The notes under the pieces are model-generated. The model did no database searches. It was not told the origin of the DNA and saw nothing but the letters and a program-made list of their open reading frames with translations. The position numbers and the translations under genes are program-made. From an uncultured Campylobacter sp. (GTDB lineage: Bacteria > Campylobacterota > Campylobacteria > Campylobacterales > Campylobacteraceae), in assembly GCA_937965895.1 (NCBI GenBank), contig CALCKS010000167.1, positions 1 through 5,167 of the forward strand: a stretch of DNA of 5,167 nucleotides. The letters run 5' to 3'. Below, piece after piece: positions 4,778-5,167 of the stretch; the stretch's first letter is position 1; each line of letters opens with the position of its first letter.

Positions 4778-5167
4778 TGCGAGTTTTTGTAACCGGTATG
4801 GGCATGGTGAGCGCCTTTGGCAAGAGCTGGGAGAAGATAAGGGCTAAATTTGAACTCGGCCGAAACGCCGTGAGATATATGCGGCAGTGGGATAGATATG
4901 AGGATCTAAATACCCGCCTGGCTGCACCCATAGAGGGCTACGAGTGTCCTAGCTCGTGGGACCGTAAGCAGTTAAGGAGCCTGGGCACTGTCTCGATGTA
5001 TAGCGTCGAGGCGGCGGGTCTGGCGCTAAGAGATGCCGGGCTCATGCGGGGCGAAAATTTAGACGCCGCTAGCCTCGATCCCAGCGTGCAAGACGGTAGA
5101 CTAGGCGTCGCATGCGGCTCGTCTACGGGTAGCACCGAGTCGATACTAGCGATGGCAAAGCTGCTAG
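4777..5167 (+). CDS. apeR: Second beta-ketoacyl-ACP synthase (ApeR-like), N-terminal 130 codons, cut by window edge
   Basis: The reading frame is open from ATG at 4777, which shares its A with the TGA of the reductase gene (ATGA-type junction), to the right edge. GGAGGG at 4763-4768 is a strong ribosome-binding site. The start MRVFVTGMGMVSAFGKSW is the classic first strand of a FabF-type thiolase fold. The next blocks, NAVRYM (34-39), LNTRLAAPI (48-56), RKQLRSLG (67-74) and VACGSSTGSTES near residue 115, fit the ApeR group. Its catalytic Cys and both His lie beyond the window, so activity cannot be judged. In APE pathways ApeR is thought to make the first condensation or supply the primer, while ApeO with its partner elongates. 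About two thirds of the protein is missing. Confidence 0.82.
   Translation, partial: MRVFVTGMGMVSAFGKSWEKIRAKFELGRNAVRYMRQWDRYEDLNTRLAAPIEGYECPSSWDRKQLRSLGTVSMYSVEAAGLALRDAGLMRGENLDAASLDPSVQDGRLGVACGSSTGSTESILAMAKLL

Noticed and set aside
1..5167. tRNA, rRNA, CRISPR array, insertion sequence or integrase
   Set aside because: I saw no T-loop or anticodon-arm pattern, no regularly spaced repeats, and no transposase or recombinase motifs on either strand.

Overview
The window looks like part of a Campylobacter-type chromosome (Campylobacterota). The closest fit by impression is the oral group with medium GC, such as C. showae, C. rectus, C. curvus or C. concisus. Three things support this: the very frequent AAATTT/TAAATTT words even inside genes, a Campylobacter-like ComEA, and very AT-rich intergenic DNA with T-rich -35 and TATAAT -10 elements. 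The species is an inference. All convincing genes lie on the + strand.

Layout. (1) Positions 1 to about 920 hold no gene I can defend. The first ~545 bases are strikingly T/G-rich on the + strand. They are followed by a terminator-like hairpin (618-650), a long-armed inverted repeat (693-731) and a promoter region. (2) Positions 925-1503 encode a secreted ComEA-like helix-hairpin-helix DNA-binding protein. It carries an extra ~112-residue, lysine-rich, aromatic-free tail that the usual short ComEA of campylobacters lacks. (3) Positions 1504-2085 are intergenic. They contain a perfect 16-bp palindrome, a strong 19-bp RNA hairpin whose only imperfections are G.U pairs in the + transcript, further inverted repeats, and a good promoter (TTGTTT-16-TATAAT). 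(4) Positions 2086-5167 hold a tightly packed operon: a small lipoprotein (GTG start), a ketosynthase (TTG start), a hotdog dehydratase, a FabG-like ketoreductase, and the first 130 codons of a second ketosynthase that runs off the right edge.

The order lipoprotein-KS-DH-KR-KS matches the apeN-O-P-Q-R end of aryl polyene (APE) pigment clusters described in E. coli and Xenorhabdus. Several sequence details agree, including the KS N-terminal block, the ITRQ motif near the KR C-terminus, and the N-terminus of the second KS. In that pathway a KS condenses malonyl units on an ACP-bound aromatic starter, the KR reduces the beta-keto group and the DH removes water. Repetition builds a conjugated polyene that is exported and anchored in the outer membrane. 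The chain-length factor, ACPs, acyl-ACP synthetase, second dehydratase, thioesterase, acyltransferases and MMPL exporter are not in the window and would be expected downstream. The ape genes are clearly GC-richer than everything to their left.
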